Origin: a virus
Virus record (IMG/VR): IMGVR_UViG_3300047379_000103
Span: 1 to 22,401 of that record
Length of the DNA stretch: 22,401 nucleotides
Reading direction: 5' to 3' (one strand)
Under the pieces are notes generated by a model. It had not been told where the DNA came from. It saw only the letters and a list, made by a program, of their open reading frames with translations, and made no database searches. The translations under genes and the position numbers were made by a program. This document shows, one piece after another, positions 4,752 to 13,093 of the stretch. Position 1 is the first letter of the stretch, and every line of letters begins with the position of its first letter.

Positions 4752-5346
4752 ATAAAGCAATGAGTTTTTGGTAGAATGGATGGCATATTTTATACTGTCC
4801 CTTGACGTGACTCTTACCAATAAGATCTTTATTGATATAGTGTACAGTCAATGATGGATGATCAATCCAATCTGTATATGTCCATGATGCAGATCGTACA
4901 TATTGATTGCCTCCTTCTTCACATTTCTTTCTTATTTGTGAATCAAGTTTATGTGCTACAGCATCAATAGTAAACTCTACAACGTAATGTAGTATGCCAT
5001 GAACAAACAACCCATGAATAATAGGAAGATTGACGTTAGTGTCCTTAACATATCTTGCTCTAGTATAATCGTTGAAGCACCCGCTACCATTGGTGGTCTT
5101 ATTAGTATAGTTCTTTGGTTTAATCTCTTTCTCTATGTTAGTCCCGATTTGAATTGCATCTCTGCCAAGCTTACCAGGAAGAGGGTTACATCCAGCAACA
5201 CGAGCAACAATATGCTCACGCAAAGTGGAGCTATTGGAGTCGTTGATGTAGACTTCATACAATTCCTCAAAAAGATCACATTCTGTTTGTGTAGGATGAC
5301 CTAGTGCTCGGTCAGTTGCAAGTGAAATTAATTGTTCGGAGAACAT
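4750..5346 (-). CDS. Candidate PD-(D/E)XK endonuclease, 198 aa
   Basis: The best functional clue is GRD63 followed 11 residues later by E74-I-K76 (LGRDAIQIGTNIEKEIKPKN). This D-x(10)-E-x-K arrangement is the active-site pattern of PD-(D/E)XK nucleases, such as restriction enzymes and some free-standing phage homing enzymes. A Gly/Asn-rich motif (TNGSGCFNDYTRARY) follows, then a hydrophobic core (about residues 107-131) and a basic C-terminus. The frame extends to a GTG at 5403, but the ATG at 5346 is preferred: a TTGACA-N17-CATACT promoter lies between them, ending 22 nt before the ATG. The gene stands alone in its transcription unit, as expected for a selfish or recently gained nuclease. The nuclease assignment is a motif inference; the gene itself is solid. 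Confidence 0.6.
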   Translation of the reverse strand: MFSEQLISLATDRALGHPTQTECDLFEELYEVYINDSNSSTLREHIVARVAGCNPLPGKLGRDAIQIGTNIEKEIKPKNYTNKTTNGSGCFNDYTRARYVKDTNVNLPIIHGLFVHGILHYVVEFTIDAVAHKLDSQIRKKCEEGGNQYVRSASWTYTDWIDHPSLTVHYINKDLIGKSHVKGQYKICHPFYQKLIAL

Positions 5347-5368
5347 TAGATTGATGGACAACTCACAT

Positions 5369-5397
5369 AGTATGGCACATGTGTTTGAATATGTCAA
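5369..5397 (-). promoter_or_regulatory. Sigma70-type promoter with extended -10
   Basis: A perfect -35 TTGACA (5397-5392), a 17-nt spacer ending in TGC (extended -10), and CATACT (5374-5369). It lies in the 68-nt gap before the ATG at 5346 and shares its geometry with the promoter at 2084-2112. Confidence 0.7.
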
Positions 5398-5414
5398 GGT
5401 CACTGTGACAGTTA

Positions 5415-5642
5415 TTAATCGTCCACTGCATCAACCGACTCAATATCACACACTGGCACTTCATGCTCACCACCAATCATGTACCAGTGCATTAACTGTC
5501 CATGATATTCGGGATGTGCAACGTATTCTGTAGTATACTCACGTTCACCACAATACAACAACTCACTCTCAGGAATACAATGCTCTTTCAACATTGCTTG
5601 CAGTTGCATATGCTGCAATTCTACTTTTGATGGTACTTTCAT
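5415..5642 (-). CDS. Unknown acidic protein, 75 aa
   Basis: Unrecognised 75-aa protein. The N-terminal 20 residues are helical (VELQHMQLQAMLKEH); the rest is acidic, with several His and Tyr residues (YHGQLMHWYMIGGEHEV) and two cysteines near residues 22 and 31 plus one at about 65. The ATG at 5642 overlaps the oxygenase stop as ATGA, so the two proteins are made together. Function unknown, possibly linked to the oxygenase. Confidence 0.72.
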   Translation of the reverse strand: MKVPSKVELQHMQLQAMLKEHCIPESELLYCGEREYTTEYVAHPEYHGQLMHWYMIGGEHEVPVCDIESVDAVDD

Positions 5643-6247
5643 TTAAATAATGGTCCCCACACCCACGATACTAGTACATTTCTAACACCACTTGTAACTG
5701 GTTTTACTCTATGCTCCATAAGTGAAGGAAATATTAATATATCACCATAATCTAGATTGATCTCTTTTGTATTAAGTTGACCAGCACGTACACTTGCAAA
5801 CTCAAACTCCCCACCTTCATAATCTTCTTTATGACTGAGCATTAATGTCATTGATAGTTTTCGTGTCATTAAATTGACTTTATCATCACTCATCATCATA
5901 TCATTATGCCAATCAAAATGATCTTCTTCACTATCATATCTCAGATATTGAACGTTCTCAAAGAATGAGAGATCAAATTGCCAAATATCAGTAGCAGGAT
6001 TTACTTCATTAAATTGAGCGAAGACGAATTTCATAACATCGTCATTTTCAATGACTGACATTTTACACTTTCTTCTATCAGAAAGATATGCAGACATATC
6101 TTCCTCAGGAGATGTTGATCCTGTTACTCGTGCGTCATTTAATTCTAAGTTAGAAGCATCTATATTATTCTCTAGATCTTCCATTAATTGTTTAGGTATG
6201 GTAGTTCTTCTAAAACTAAAGAACTGACTATTATATTGTAAACTCAT
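5639..6247 (-). CDS. 2-oxoglutarate/Fe(II)-dependent oxygenase (prolyl-4-hydroxylase type)
   Basis: A 202-aa double-stranded beta-helix oxygenase. The iron-binding triad is clear: H114-N-D116 in FDWHNDM, and H179 in FPSLMEHRVKPV, followed ten residues later by R189, which should bind the C5 carboxylate of 2-oxoglutarate. Further family features are Y101-x-x-Y104, the Y-E-G-G-E-F segment at 143-148, and D-Y-G-D-I-L-I-F-P at 166-174. The length suits a single-domain enzyme of this family. Members hydroxylate proline or other residues using O2 and 2-oxoglutarate, and are common in cyanophage genomes, but their substrate there is unknown. It lies between tail genes and small early-type genes and has its own extended -10 promoter, so control separate from the tail block is likely. 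Confidence 0.9.
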   Translation of the reverse strand: MSLQYNSQFFSFRRTTIPKQLMEDLENNIDASNLELNDARVTGSTSPEEDMSAYLSDRRKCKMSVIENDDVMKFVFAQFNEVNPATDIWQFDLSFFENVQYLRYDSEEDHFDWHNDMMMSDDKVNLMTRKLSMTLMLSHKEDYEGGEFEFASVRAGQLNTKEINLDYGDILIFPSLMEHRVKPVTSGVRNVLVSWVWGPLFK

Positions 6248-6268
6248 TTCATATCAGAATGTAATTAT

Positions 6269-6277
6269 ATTATATCA
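6269..6277 (-). promoter_or_regulatory. Extended -10 promoter for the oxygenase gene
   Basis: TGATATAAT (6277-6269), a full extended -10 whose TGA is also the stop codon of the upstream 118-aa gene. It ends 21 nt before the ATG at 6247. A second overlapping TATAAT lies at 6269-6264. No -35 match is seen, which extended -10 promoters can tolerate. Confidence 0.5.
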
Positions 6278-6631
6278 TGAAGCAGCAACTTTATTTGTAT
6301 ATGGAATAGATCCTGCTGGTGTTACTACATATGCTTCAACAAAGTAATCAGAATCCTCTAACTCTTTTAGTAAGGGGAACCAATTACGTGCAGTATCAAT
6401 AGCAACTGTTTGTGTGTCAAATTTGTAGAATGTTAATGTATTTGAGAATATCTCTTGTACTTCATCCTCGTCAATAATATCATCATCATAGAATGCTAGA
6501 ATTTCTTGCTGTTTCTCTGATGAAAGATAACACCAGTTGGTATTATCAATGACTAGAATGTATTTGTTTTCTGCTTTTGCATAGTACGAGACCAATTCAT
6601 ATAGTCTCTCTGGATTCATTGATACTAACAT
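6275..6631 (-). CDS. Unknown protein next to tail genes, 118 aa
   Basis: A 118-aa acidic alpha/beta protein: an N-terminal helix, a strand (KYILVIDNT), a very acidic helix-turn (YDDDIIDEDEVQEIF), then strands near the C-terminus (VEAYVVTPAG). I do not recognise it. Its start at 6631 overlaps the stop of the 312-aa gene as TAATG, with GGAG about 9 nt before, so the two are translationally coupled. A Met at residue 5 is an alternative start. Position suggests a small tail-assembly or accessory structural role. Confidence 0.75.
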   Translation of the reverse strand: MLVSMNPERLYELVSYYAKAENKYILVIDNTNWCYLSSEKQQEILAFYDDDIIDEDEVQEIFSNTLTFYKFDTQTVAIDTARNWFPLLKELEDSDYFVEAYVVTPAGSIPYTNKVAAS

Positions 6632-7569
6632 TAGATCTCTCCGTTTTCAATTCTTGTTATCAAAGCTCTTATGTACGCTTCTGGGTCCTCTGCAGGATGA
6701 GATACTCTTACAGCATCTACACTATCTGATCTCATTCCATTCTCAGTCATTAAGTTTATAGTTTGATCTCTAAATTTTCTAACTGGTCTTACACCAGATA
6801 GTTTAGCATCTTCATCTAATATAGATTTCATTGTCACATAAATTGCCATCTTTTGTGCGAAACTATTAACAGCAGGAGATGTTAGTTTCCAGAAATGATA
6901 CTCACTAAACAAATATTCCTCGTCTACACCTTGAGTACCAAGTACTTCAACATTTAATGCCGGAATATCTAATGTTTTTCTATGTAAGTATTCTTTAGGA
7001 GTGATTGGAAAACATACATCGTATGGTAATTCTACCTGATTTTGATTAAACAATTCACGTAAATATGTTCTATATTTTTGATATAATACTTTTTCCTCTG
7101 CTGTTACTGGAGCATCTTCTACTTGAGTCCAATCAGATTCATCTAGTAAGAATTTTCTAACTAACTTTACCTTGTCCCAGTTTAATGTAGCATCTGCTCT
7201 AAACTTTTGTTGAAGTGCTTTTTCATATTCTGCTTCACCAATTTCTTTATATTGGATAAACTTCTCTGATATACTATTGAATAAATCTTCAACTGGTACG
7301 AAGTCAGTGATTGCTGCTGGATCAAACTCATAAGATACCCACTTACCATCTTTGGTTTTAAAGTTTCTTACATACTTATTTCTTTGCACCAAATAGGTTT
7401 TATCCTCTTTGTATACAAACAATTCCAGTCTATCCTTAGGAGTATCCCATGTAGGTGTGATAATAGGAGCAATTTCTCTCTCCCAATAATCATCATTAAT
7501 AGTTTTTGAAATACCTTTATAATTAATTGTCTTATTAAAGGCATTCAAAGTCAATAAAGATTTTGACAT
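6631..7569 (-). CDS. Tail assembly chaperone-like protein, 312 aa
   Basis: The middle (about residues 136-190) carries a pattern known from phage tail-assembly chaperone-like domains: VRKFLLDESDWTQVEDAPV, then a Tyr-Arg-x-x-Leu-Arg helix (YRTYLREL) and a Pro-rich exit (CFPITPKEYL). In other phages this 'R-x-x-L-L-x-x-S-D-W-T-Q...Y-R-x-x-L-R' domain often sits directly after tail-fibre genes and helps fold or attach them. The flanking N-terminal 130 and C-terminal 120 residues are alpha/beta and unrecognised; the protein is much longer than a bare chaperone domain. It follows the 1830-aa fibre gene by 31 nt, in a gap that contains a late-promoter-like AGATAAATAC. No Shine-Dalgarno sequence is seen. 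The chaperone role is inferred. Confidence 0.65.
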   Translation of the reverse strand: MSKSLLTLNAFNKTINYKGISKTINDDYWEREIAPIITPTWDTPKDRLELFVYKEDKTYLVQRNKYVRNFKTKDGKWVSYEFDPAAITDFVPVEDLFNSISEKFIQYKEIGEAEYEKALQQKFRADATLNWDKVKLVRKFLLDESDWTQVEDAPVTAEEKVLYQKYRTYLRELFNQNQVELPYDVCFPITPKEYLHRKTLDIPALNVEVLGTQGVDEEYLFSEYHFWKLTSPAVNSFAQKMAIYVTMKSILDEDAKLSGVRPVRKFRDQTINLMTENGMRSDSVDAVRVSHPAEDPEAYIRALITRIENGEI

Positions 7570-7592
7570 TTGGATAATCTTAAGTGCATGAA

Positions 7593-7602
7593 GTATTTAT
7601 CT
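7593..7602 (-). promoter_or_regulatory. T4-type late promoter candidate
   Basis: AGATAAATAC on the minus strand contains GATAAATA, one base from the T4 late box TATAAATA and fitting the NATAAATA form proposed for cyanophages. It starts in the stop codon region of the 1830-aa gene and ends 23 nt before the ATG of the 312-aa gene. Confidence 0.65.
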
Positions 7603-10600
7603 AGAACGCCTTAATCAAGTATTTTGCTCTATGATACCTTGTAATCAAAGGTATAGTTTCTTGTACTCGTGCTGATGCAGTTACAGATATTGGAGTGGAT
7701 GACGACAATTGGAATTGTCCATCAGTGAATCTCATATTACTCTTAGCTGCACTAACTGTTCTTCTAAGACGATCAATTCCATCATCAGGACCACAATCAC
7801 CTAGATTACTAGGAAGAGTAGCATCTACTGATGGGACAAAGTTTTGCTGTATCGCAGGGTCATAATTAAATCCAAATTGAGCCAGTCCCCAGTTATCATT
7901 AGTATCTCCCGTTCCTGCCTCATCATTATCTCCCGTACCCACAGGACGATTTTGACGAAGAATTAGATAAATTCCATTAGCTCTGGCATTATTATTATCA
8001 TCAATTACAGTAGAATAATTCGCATATCCACTTGCACTAACAGTGGGTCCGGCAATTTGTGATAATAATGTTTCCGAAGTTGCCTCAAGCGAAGTCTTAT
8101 AGTATAAGAAAAGTCCTTCTTCGGGAGCATCACCACCATTAGTATTATTTCCTCTAATAACAGTAAAGGTTGCTTGATTTACATTTGTTAGGTTAAATGG
8201 TCCTAATTGTAAATATCTACTTCCAGCACCACTAAACAAGACATACTTTGTTGCTTTAGTTCCACTCAATGTTGATGCAACTGGGAAATTTGCTCCTGTT
8301 GCGTTGGTTACCTCAACTCCAAGACTTGAAGAATGCCATATACCACCACCAACTGTATTTGGAGTAGCAGGGAAAGCTGGAGCATCTGATGGGAAATTAG
8401 GAACTTCGTAATATCTTCCTGCAGGAGATGTAATTCCAATTACATTATCATCACCCTCAATTCTTTCATATACTGATACGGTAACCGTTCCTGTGCTGCC
8501 ACCTCCACCATTACCTGAACCACCGGCACCAGCATTTCCAACTGAACAAGCAATAGCAGTAGGATCACCTTTATAACTGAAAACTATTCTTGATCCTGAT
8601 CCACCGCCACCACCATCTGGATTATCAACTGGTTGTTGATAACTAACGGTAAAGTTAGCGTATCCACTACCACTAGAACCAGAAGATTCTGAATAACCAG
8701 AAACATAATTAGTATTTACAGCAGATCTACCTGCCTGACCACCAGATCCTGATCCAGTGTTAACGTGACCAGCACCAGCTTGACCACCTAAACCGCCGTT
8801 ACCACCGCCATTAGGACCAGCGCCTCCACCGCCTCCACCGCCTCCACCAGCGGTGCAACCAGAAGCACTACCAGCACCACCACCAGTGAAACCGATAGAA
8901 CTTGCTGTATATAATCCTTGACCTGGACCTAGACCAGGACCACCAGTCCAACATGGGTCAGTGACAGAACCACCATTGTTTCCGCCACCGTTACCGCCGC
9001 CGCCTCCACCGCCGCCAGCGCCCATTAGGTTACCAACACCACTAGAAAGTTGAGTAGCACCACCGCCACCACCACCTGATCCGCCATTACCCCATGCGCC
9101 GCGTCCACCAGTACCACCCTGAGCAGCGCCACCACCGCCATACGTTGTACTTTCTGCAGTAGATCCAGCATGAATGTTTTGACCAGTGCCACCTTTTTGA
9201 CCAATGGTGAAACTTAGATTTCCAGTAGCAGAAATATTGCCAGTTAATCTTCTACCACGAGATCCAGTACCACCAGTTGTACCACATCCTGCAGCACCAT
9301 TTCCAGGTCCATTACCTCCTCCACCACCAGATATATCTGCATATACTCCTGTTATACTGCCACCACTAGGAACTACAGATGAAGGATTAAATGATCCACT
9401 ACCGTTAAAACTTCTATAAGCGGTGTTTGATTGCATACTATCTTGATCACCACCAGTACCACCAGATCCACCTCCACCCTGACCACCATTTTTACCAGAT
9501 CCTGCAGTTCCAGCCTCTGTTACATCAAAATTAAATCTATCATCATTCAACAAAGCAGCGGGAATAGAATAAGTTCCTCCTCCACCTGCTCCACCACCAC
9601 CATTACCAGAAGAACCACCTTGACCACCATTAGCAGTAATAGTATAGTTGATACCATCAACTGTAAGAGTAGCACTTGCACTCCCACCGTTGCCACCACC
9701 GCCAAAGGATCCGCCACCGCCACCACCAGGAGCTAATAAGGTTACTTCATAACCACTTACTGTGCTTGAATTGTTAGGACGCGCAGGAACATTTAATGTT
9801 CCACTATTAATTGATTGATTATATATTTCTTGTCCAAGATCTGCATCAGATGCAATGATCTCTTTACCACCAATAGTTGTAACATTATCAACAACCCAAA
9901 CTCTAGGTTGATTTTGAACTTGAGACTCTACAAAATATCCACCTGCCTCTCTAATTGTTCCACCACTTACACTTCCAGCACCTATAGCAGGTTGAGGTTG
10001 TAATCTAACTTGATTATTACTAAAACCTAATTCTTCTACTGTATAAGTTCCATCAAAAGTGTTAGTTAAAGCAATTGTGACAGCATCTCCAATAGCAAAT
10101 CCATGATCTGTAGCTGTAGTAACAGTAAGAAATGTACCATCACTAGTAGTACTACTAATCTGGACCGTTGGTGGTGTTGTGACATTATAATTATAACATC
10201 CATCCCAAGTTACATTTGGTTGTGTGCCACCTGTTAATCCAACTTGTGCAACTCCAATACTGTCATAAGCATTGGGGTTTGCAGCATCAAGGGCGTCGGC
10301 ATCACCCTGGAATTCATTCGGACCTGTTCTACTATCAATAACTTGATGCAAGTCAATTCTTACGTTAGACGTTTGATACTGCGGGGGGATATCAACTACC
10401 AGTCTCTTCCAGAATGCATATGCCGCATCAAATTCGTCAAAACTTAAACCAGAATCATCTTTAGAAGGTAAAAGAGGATATGTACTACCATCTGGCCAGA
10501 TTAATGTCAATCCTTCACCTGCATGGTTAGGACGTTCTCCACCATTATAGTCATTACCTGCGATAGCAAGAACAAATAGTTTTGTATAATTACTACAATC

Positions 10601-13093
10601 TATATCAAATACAAGACCTCTATCAACTGCCAAGTCATCTTGTAATGTTGTTCCCAAACTAGAATATGCTGCATATTTTGTTTGTTCTAAACCAGGATTA
10701 GCGAATCCACCAGTTTCACCAGCACCACTACCCCATTCAGTAAGAAAAAGATCATTATAATCAAAAGTCATCTCAATGAAAGTCGGATCATCTACTGCAT
10801 ACACTTTATCTGGTAAGTAGTTTGATGGTTTCTTTTCACCAATACCATCAGTATTACCATAAGTAGCGATAGCTGAATTGGCAGGTCTTGATCCTGCTAA
10901 TCCATGAGAGTGACCTAATGCACCACCATCTCCAGCAGGACCACCGGGAACAAATTCAAGAACACCACCAGTATAATTTACATATTGTGTAGTAAATGTA
11001 TCTACACCTCCCAGAGTTGCTAGCGATCTCTCTAAAACAACACTTCCTAAAATATAGTGATTATGTTGTGCAGGACGTGCAAAAATATAATCTTCTGTAG
11101 GTCCTACTCTATATGTTTTTTCTCCGGTAGCATATGCACTAATATCTGATATTACATCACTATATCCAGTAGTAACAACATCACTAATTTCATAAAATTC
11201 TTGAGGAGATTCTAATGTAGACGTTGGAATATACCATTGTCCACCAATATCACCAATATTCATGGTGATTCTATCACCTACTAGTGGACTACCAGATCCT
11301 TCAATACCTTCACCATATCCAATTAGTTTTCTATCTCTATAATCTGGAACTCTAAACTCACCTAAAATATATGGATAGTCAGATAGTTCAAATCCCTTTC
11401 TAATTCTAATCTCAGGTTGATTTGTTAGATCTCCAATCTTAATATTTAAACTAGTGTTAGTAATTCCAGATCCTGTTCCCGTGATGTCATAATTATCTGT
11501 ATATGCTGGTGATCCATAATCAGGAATTAACTGACCAGATCCAGCAGCAAAATCCATATGAGTAACTAAGGTTTGCTGATTAGTTAGATTTGCAATAACA
11601 TGAAGTCTATACTTATGCTTTTCACCATCAGGAGGTTGTGGACCAGAATATCCATTATTAACCCATTCTGGACTGGATCCAATTGATTGCTGCTCAACAC
11701 TGTTAGTTAATTTCGTTACACCATTTGGGAGTGGTTCATTAACACTCATTCCGGTTTTTGATGATGGAATATTTTTGATATTCCACAATACAAATGATTG
11801 AATTGATAAATCTTCTAAGTAAACTTCATATGTATCTACGCTAACACCCTGAGGCATTCCAAATAAATTACCCCAAGAGATCTGCATCGTATCATTACGA
11901 GCACCTTGATCTTTATATTGAGTGAAGTTTGTTGGATATCCACCACCAGTTAAAGGATCATAAGTACCAGGATCAATTGCAGGAACTGTACCATAATGAG
12001 CTATAGCAAGATCATTAAGTGTATCTGGTGATGCTAATACTGATGATGAACTAATACTCCATGTTACAGTTGCTCCAGGAGTTCCTGTAGTATTATCAGT
12101 AGGGTCATAATTTACAAGTAGTCTATAAACATGAGTATCAGATCTTTCTGCTAAATTTTGATAAAAAGAAGCATATGATAAATTATACTCTTTATTTTCT
12201 TGAACTACACCTTCTGATGAAGTGTTAGCAACATTAGAAGTTGTTGCCCATACATCCACATTATTAGAATCATCATAGATTCTAATAGCAATACCACCAG
12301 GATTATTAGCCCAATCTTCACCAGCACCGTTAGTAACACTAAATGAAAATGGATATGATCCAGCAGGAACATTTCCTAAATCTACTGTGTTATCTTGCCC
12401 TTCTTCAAATGAAGAACCACTACTATAAGTAGTGCCATTAAATGTTATAGTGCCTGTATTATCAGTCGCATATTGAACTTTATAATTGCCAGTTGAAGGA
12501 ATATCAACAACAGCACCAGTATAAGTATGAGCAGTTCCACCCAACGATTGGTTCGTTGATACGTATACTGAATACGCCTTCATGAACTCGCTCCAGACAG
12601 AAGCGTAAGGTTGCACTGCCTTTTTCCAAACTCTAGATCCAGGAAAATCCTTTAATTCACGAAATGATAATGTCGCATTATGAGGAACTACTCTATCATA
12701 GGATGTTACCCCATTAGCTTTAATTATTTCTTTTCCATAAATTTCTGCATATACATTGCCACCATCTACAAAAGTTCTGTATACTGTTCCTGCTGGTCCT
12801 GCTGCAGTTTGAATGATAGCATTTGCAGAAATTCTTTCATTACCATTAGCACCAGATCTTTGTAAGTACCCATTACCTAAATTTTCATACAATAAAGGAT
12901 AATCTTTGATAGAATACTTACTGCCATCACAATATAAGTATCCACGATGAGAATAATGTGGATCTTGTGTTGGTAAATTATTCGTCGGATCAGAATTATT
13001 GTCTACTAAAACTGGTACAATAGCACCAATCTGAACATATGACCCGCCTTTATCGGAATAAAAATTTGGGAGAGTGGATCTGTAATTTGCCAT
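7601..13093 (-). CDS. Giant tail-collar fibre/adhesin with glycine-rich domain, 1830 aa
   Basis: The first collar half is at residues 22-77 (GAIVPV, then GYLYCDGSKYS with Cys55, and DYPLL). The second half appears only at about 575-590 (GEFRVPDYRDRKLIGYG, Pro583), so about 480 residues are inserted in the collar fold. That insert looks beta-sandwich-like (for example VDLGNVPAGSYPFSFSV and WANNPGGIAIRIYD). Two HxH motifs (H677-N-H679, H728-S-H730) may bind metal, as in T4 gp12. Further beta domains follow, then a glycine-rich block at residues 1123-1532, then a beta-rich C-terminus ending YHRAKYLIKAF, like the other two collar proteins. The likely role is a virion tail fibre whose glycine-rich part touches the host receptor. 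The start at 13093 overlaps the previous stop (TGATG). Confidence 0.85.
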   Translation of the reverse strand: MANYRSTLPNFYSDKGGSYVQIGAIVPVLVDNNSDPTNNLPTQDPHYSHRGYLYCDGSKYSIKDYPLLYENLGNGYLQRSGANGNERISANAIIQTAAGPAGTVYRTFVDGGNVYAEIYGKEIIKANGVTSYDRVVPHNATLSFRELKDFPGSRVWKKAVQPYASVWSEFMKAYSVYVSTNQSLGGTAHTYTGAVVDIPSTGNYKVQYATDNTGTITFNGTTYSSGSSFEEGQDNTVDLGNVPAGSYPFSFSVTNGAGEDWANNPGGIAIRIYDDSNNVDVWATTSNVANTSSEGVVQENKEYNLSYASFYQNLAERSDTHVYRLLVNYDPTDNTTGTPGATVTWSISSSSVLASPDTLNDLAIAHYGTVPAIDPGTYDPLTGGGYPTNFTQYKDQGARNDTMQISWGNLFGMPQGVSVDTYEVYLEDLSIQSFVLWNIKNIPSSKTGMSVNEPLPNGVTKLTNSVEQQSIGSSPEWVNNGYSGPQPPDGEKHKYRLHVIANLTNQQTLVTHMDFAAGSGQLIPDYGSPAYTDNYDITGTGSGITNTSLNIKIGDLTNQPEIRIRKGFELSDYPYILGEFRVPDYRDRKLIGYGEGIEGSGSPLVGDRITMNIGDIGGQWYIPTSTLESPQEFYEISDVVTTGYSDVISDISAYATGEKTYRVGPTEDYIFARPAQHNHYILGSVVLERSLATLGGVDTFTTQYVNYTGGVLEFVPGGPAGDGGALGHSHGLAGSRPANSAIATYGNTDGIGEKKPSNYLPDKVYAVDDPTFIEMTFDYNDLFLTEWGSGAGETGGFANPGLEQTKYAAYSSLGTTLQDDLAVDRGLVFDIDCSNYTKLFVLAIAGNDYNGGERPNHAGEGLTLIWPDGSTYPLLPSKDDSGLSFDEFDAAYAFWKRLVVDIPPQYQTSNVRIDLHQVIDSRTGPNEFQGDADALDAANPNAYDSIGVAQVGLTGGTQPNVTWDGCYNYNVTTPPTVQISSTTSDGTFLTVTTATDHGFAIGDAVTIALTNTFDGTYTVEELGFSNNQVRLQPQPAIGAGSVSGGTIREAGGYFVESQVQNQPRVWVVDNVTTIGGKEIIASDADLGQEIYNQSINSGTLNVPARPNNSSTVSGYEVTLLAPGGGGGGSFGGGGNGGSASATLTVDGINYTITANGGQGGSSGNGGGGAGGGGTYSIPAALLNDDRFNFDVTEAGTAGSGKNGGQGGGGSGGTGGDQDSMQSNTAYRSFNGSGSFNPSSVVPSGGSITGVYADISGGGGGNGPGNGAAGCGTTGGTGSRGRRLTGNISATGNLSFTIGQKGGTGQNIHAGSTAESTTYGGGGAAQGGTGGRGAWGNGGSGGGGGGATQLSSGVGNLMGAGGGGGGGGNGGGNNGGSVTDPCWTGGPGLGPGQGLYTASSIGFTGGGAGSASGCTAGGGGGGGGGAGPNGGGNGGLGGQAGAGHVNTGSGSGGQAGRSAVNTNYVSGYSESSGSSGSGYANFTVSYQQPVDNPDGGGGGSGSRIVFSYKGDPTAIACSVGNAGAGGSGNGGGGSTGTVTVSVYERIEGDDNVIGITSPAGRYYEVPNFPSDAPAFPATPNTVGGGIWHSSSLGVEVTNATGANFPVASTLSGTKATKYVLFSGAGSRYLQLGPFNLTNVNQATFTVIRGNNTNGGDAPEEGLFLYYKTSLEATSETLLSQIAGPTVSASGYANYSTVIDDNNNARANGIYLILRQNRPVGTGDNDEAGTGDTNDNWGLAQFGFNYDPAIQQNFVPSVDATLPSNLGDCGPDDGIDRLRRTVSAAKSNMRFTDGQFQLSSSTPISVTASARVQETIPLITRYHRAKYLIKAF
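8498..9727 (-). repeat. Glycine-rich low-complexity domain inside the 1830-aa fibre gene
   Basis: About 410 codons in which glycine dominates. Runs of 4-10 Gly alternate with Asn, Ser, Thr and Ala, broken by short beta-like strips (ATLTVDGINYTITANGG, NLSFTIGQKGG, ANFTVSYQQP). The recurring form 'GGGGGGAT-x(n)-NLMGAGGGGG' resembles the polyglycine-II modules of the Salmonella phage S16 adhesin and the glycine-rich domain of ALK. The DNA is a run of GGN codons (CCN on the plus strand), richer in GC than its surroundings, and offers many short repeats for recombination. Confidence 0.8.

Noticed and set aside
5347-5403. GTG start at 5403 for the candidate nuclease
   Set aside because: A promoter with perfect -35 lies across this stretch, with the usual 22-nt distance to the ATG at 5346.
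8498-9727. Collagen-like or CRISPR-like repeat
   Set aside because: Glycine is not at every third position and proline is scarce, and the DNA repeats are irregular GGN codons inside an open frame, with no spacers.
9204-9736. Plus-strand open frames with Pro-rich or Ser/Thr-rich products
   Set aside because: They are by-products of the glycine codons (GGN read as CCN) on the opposite strand.
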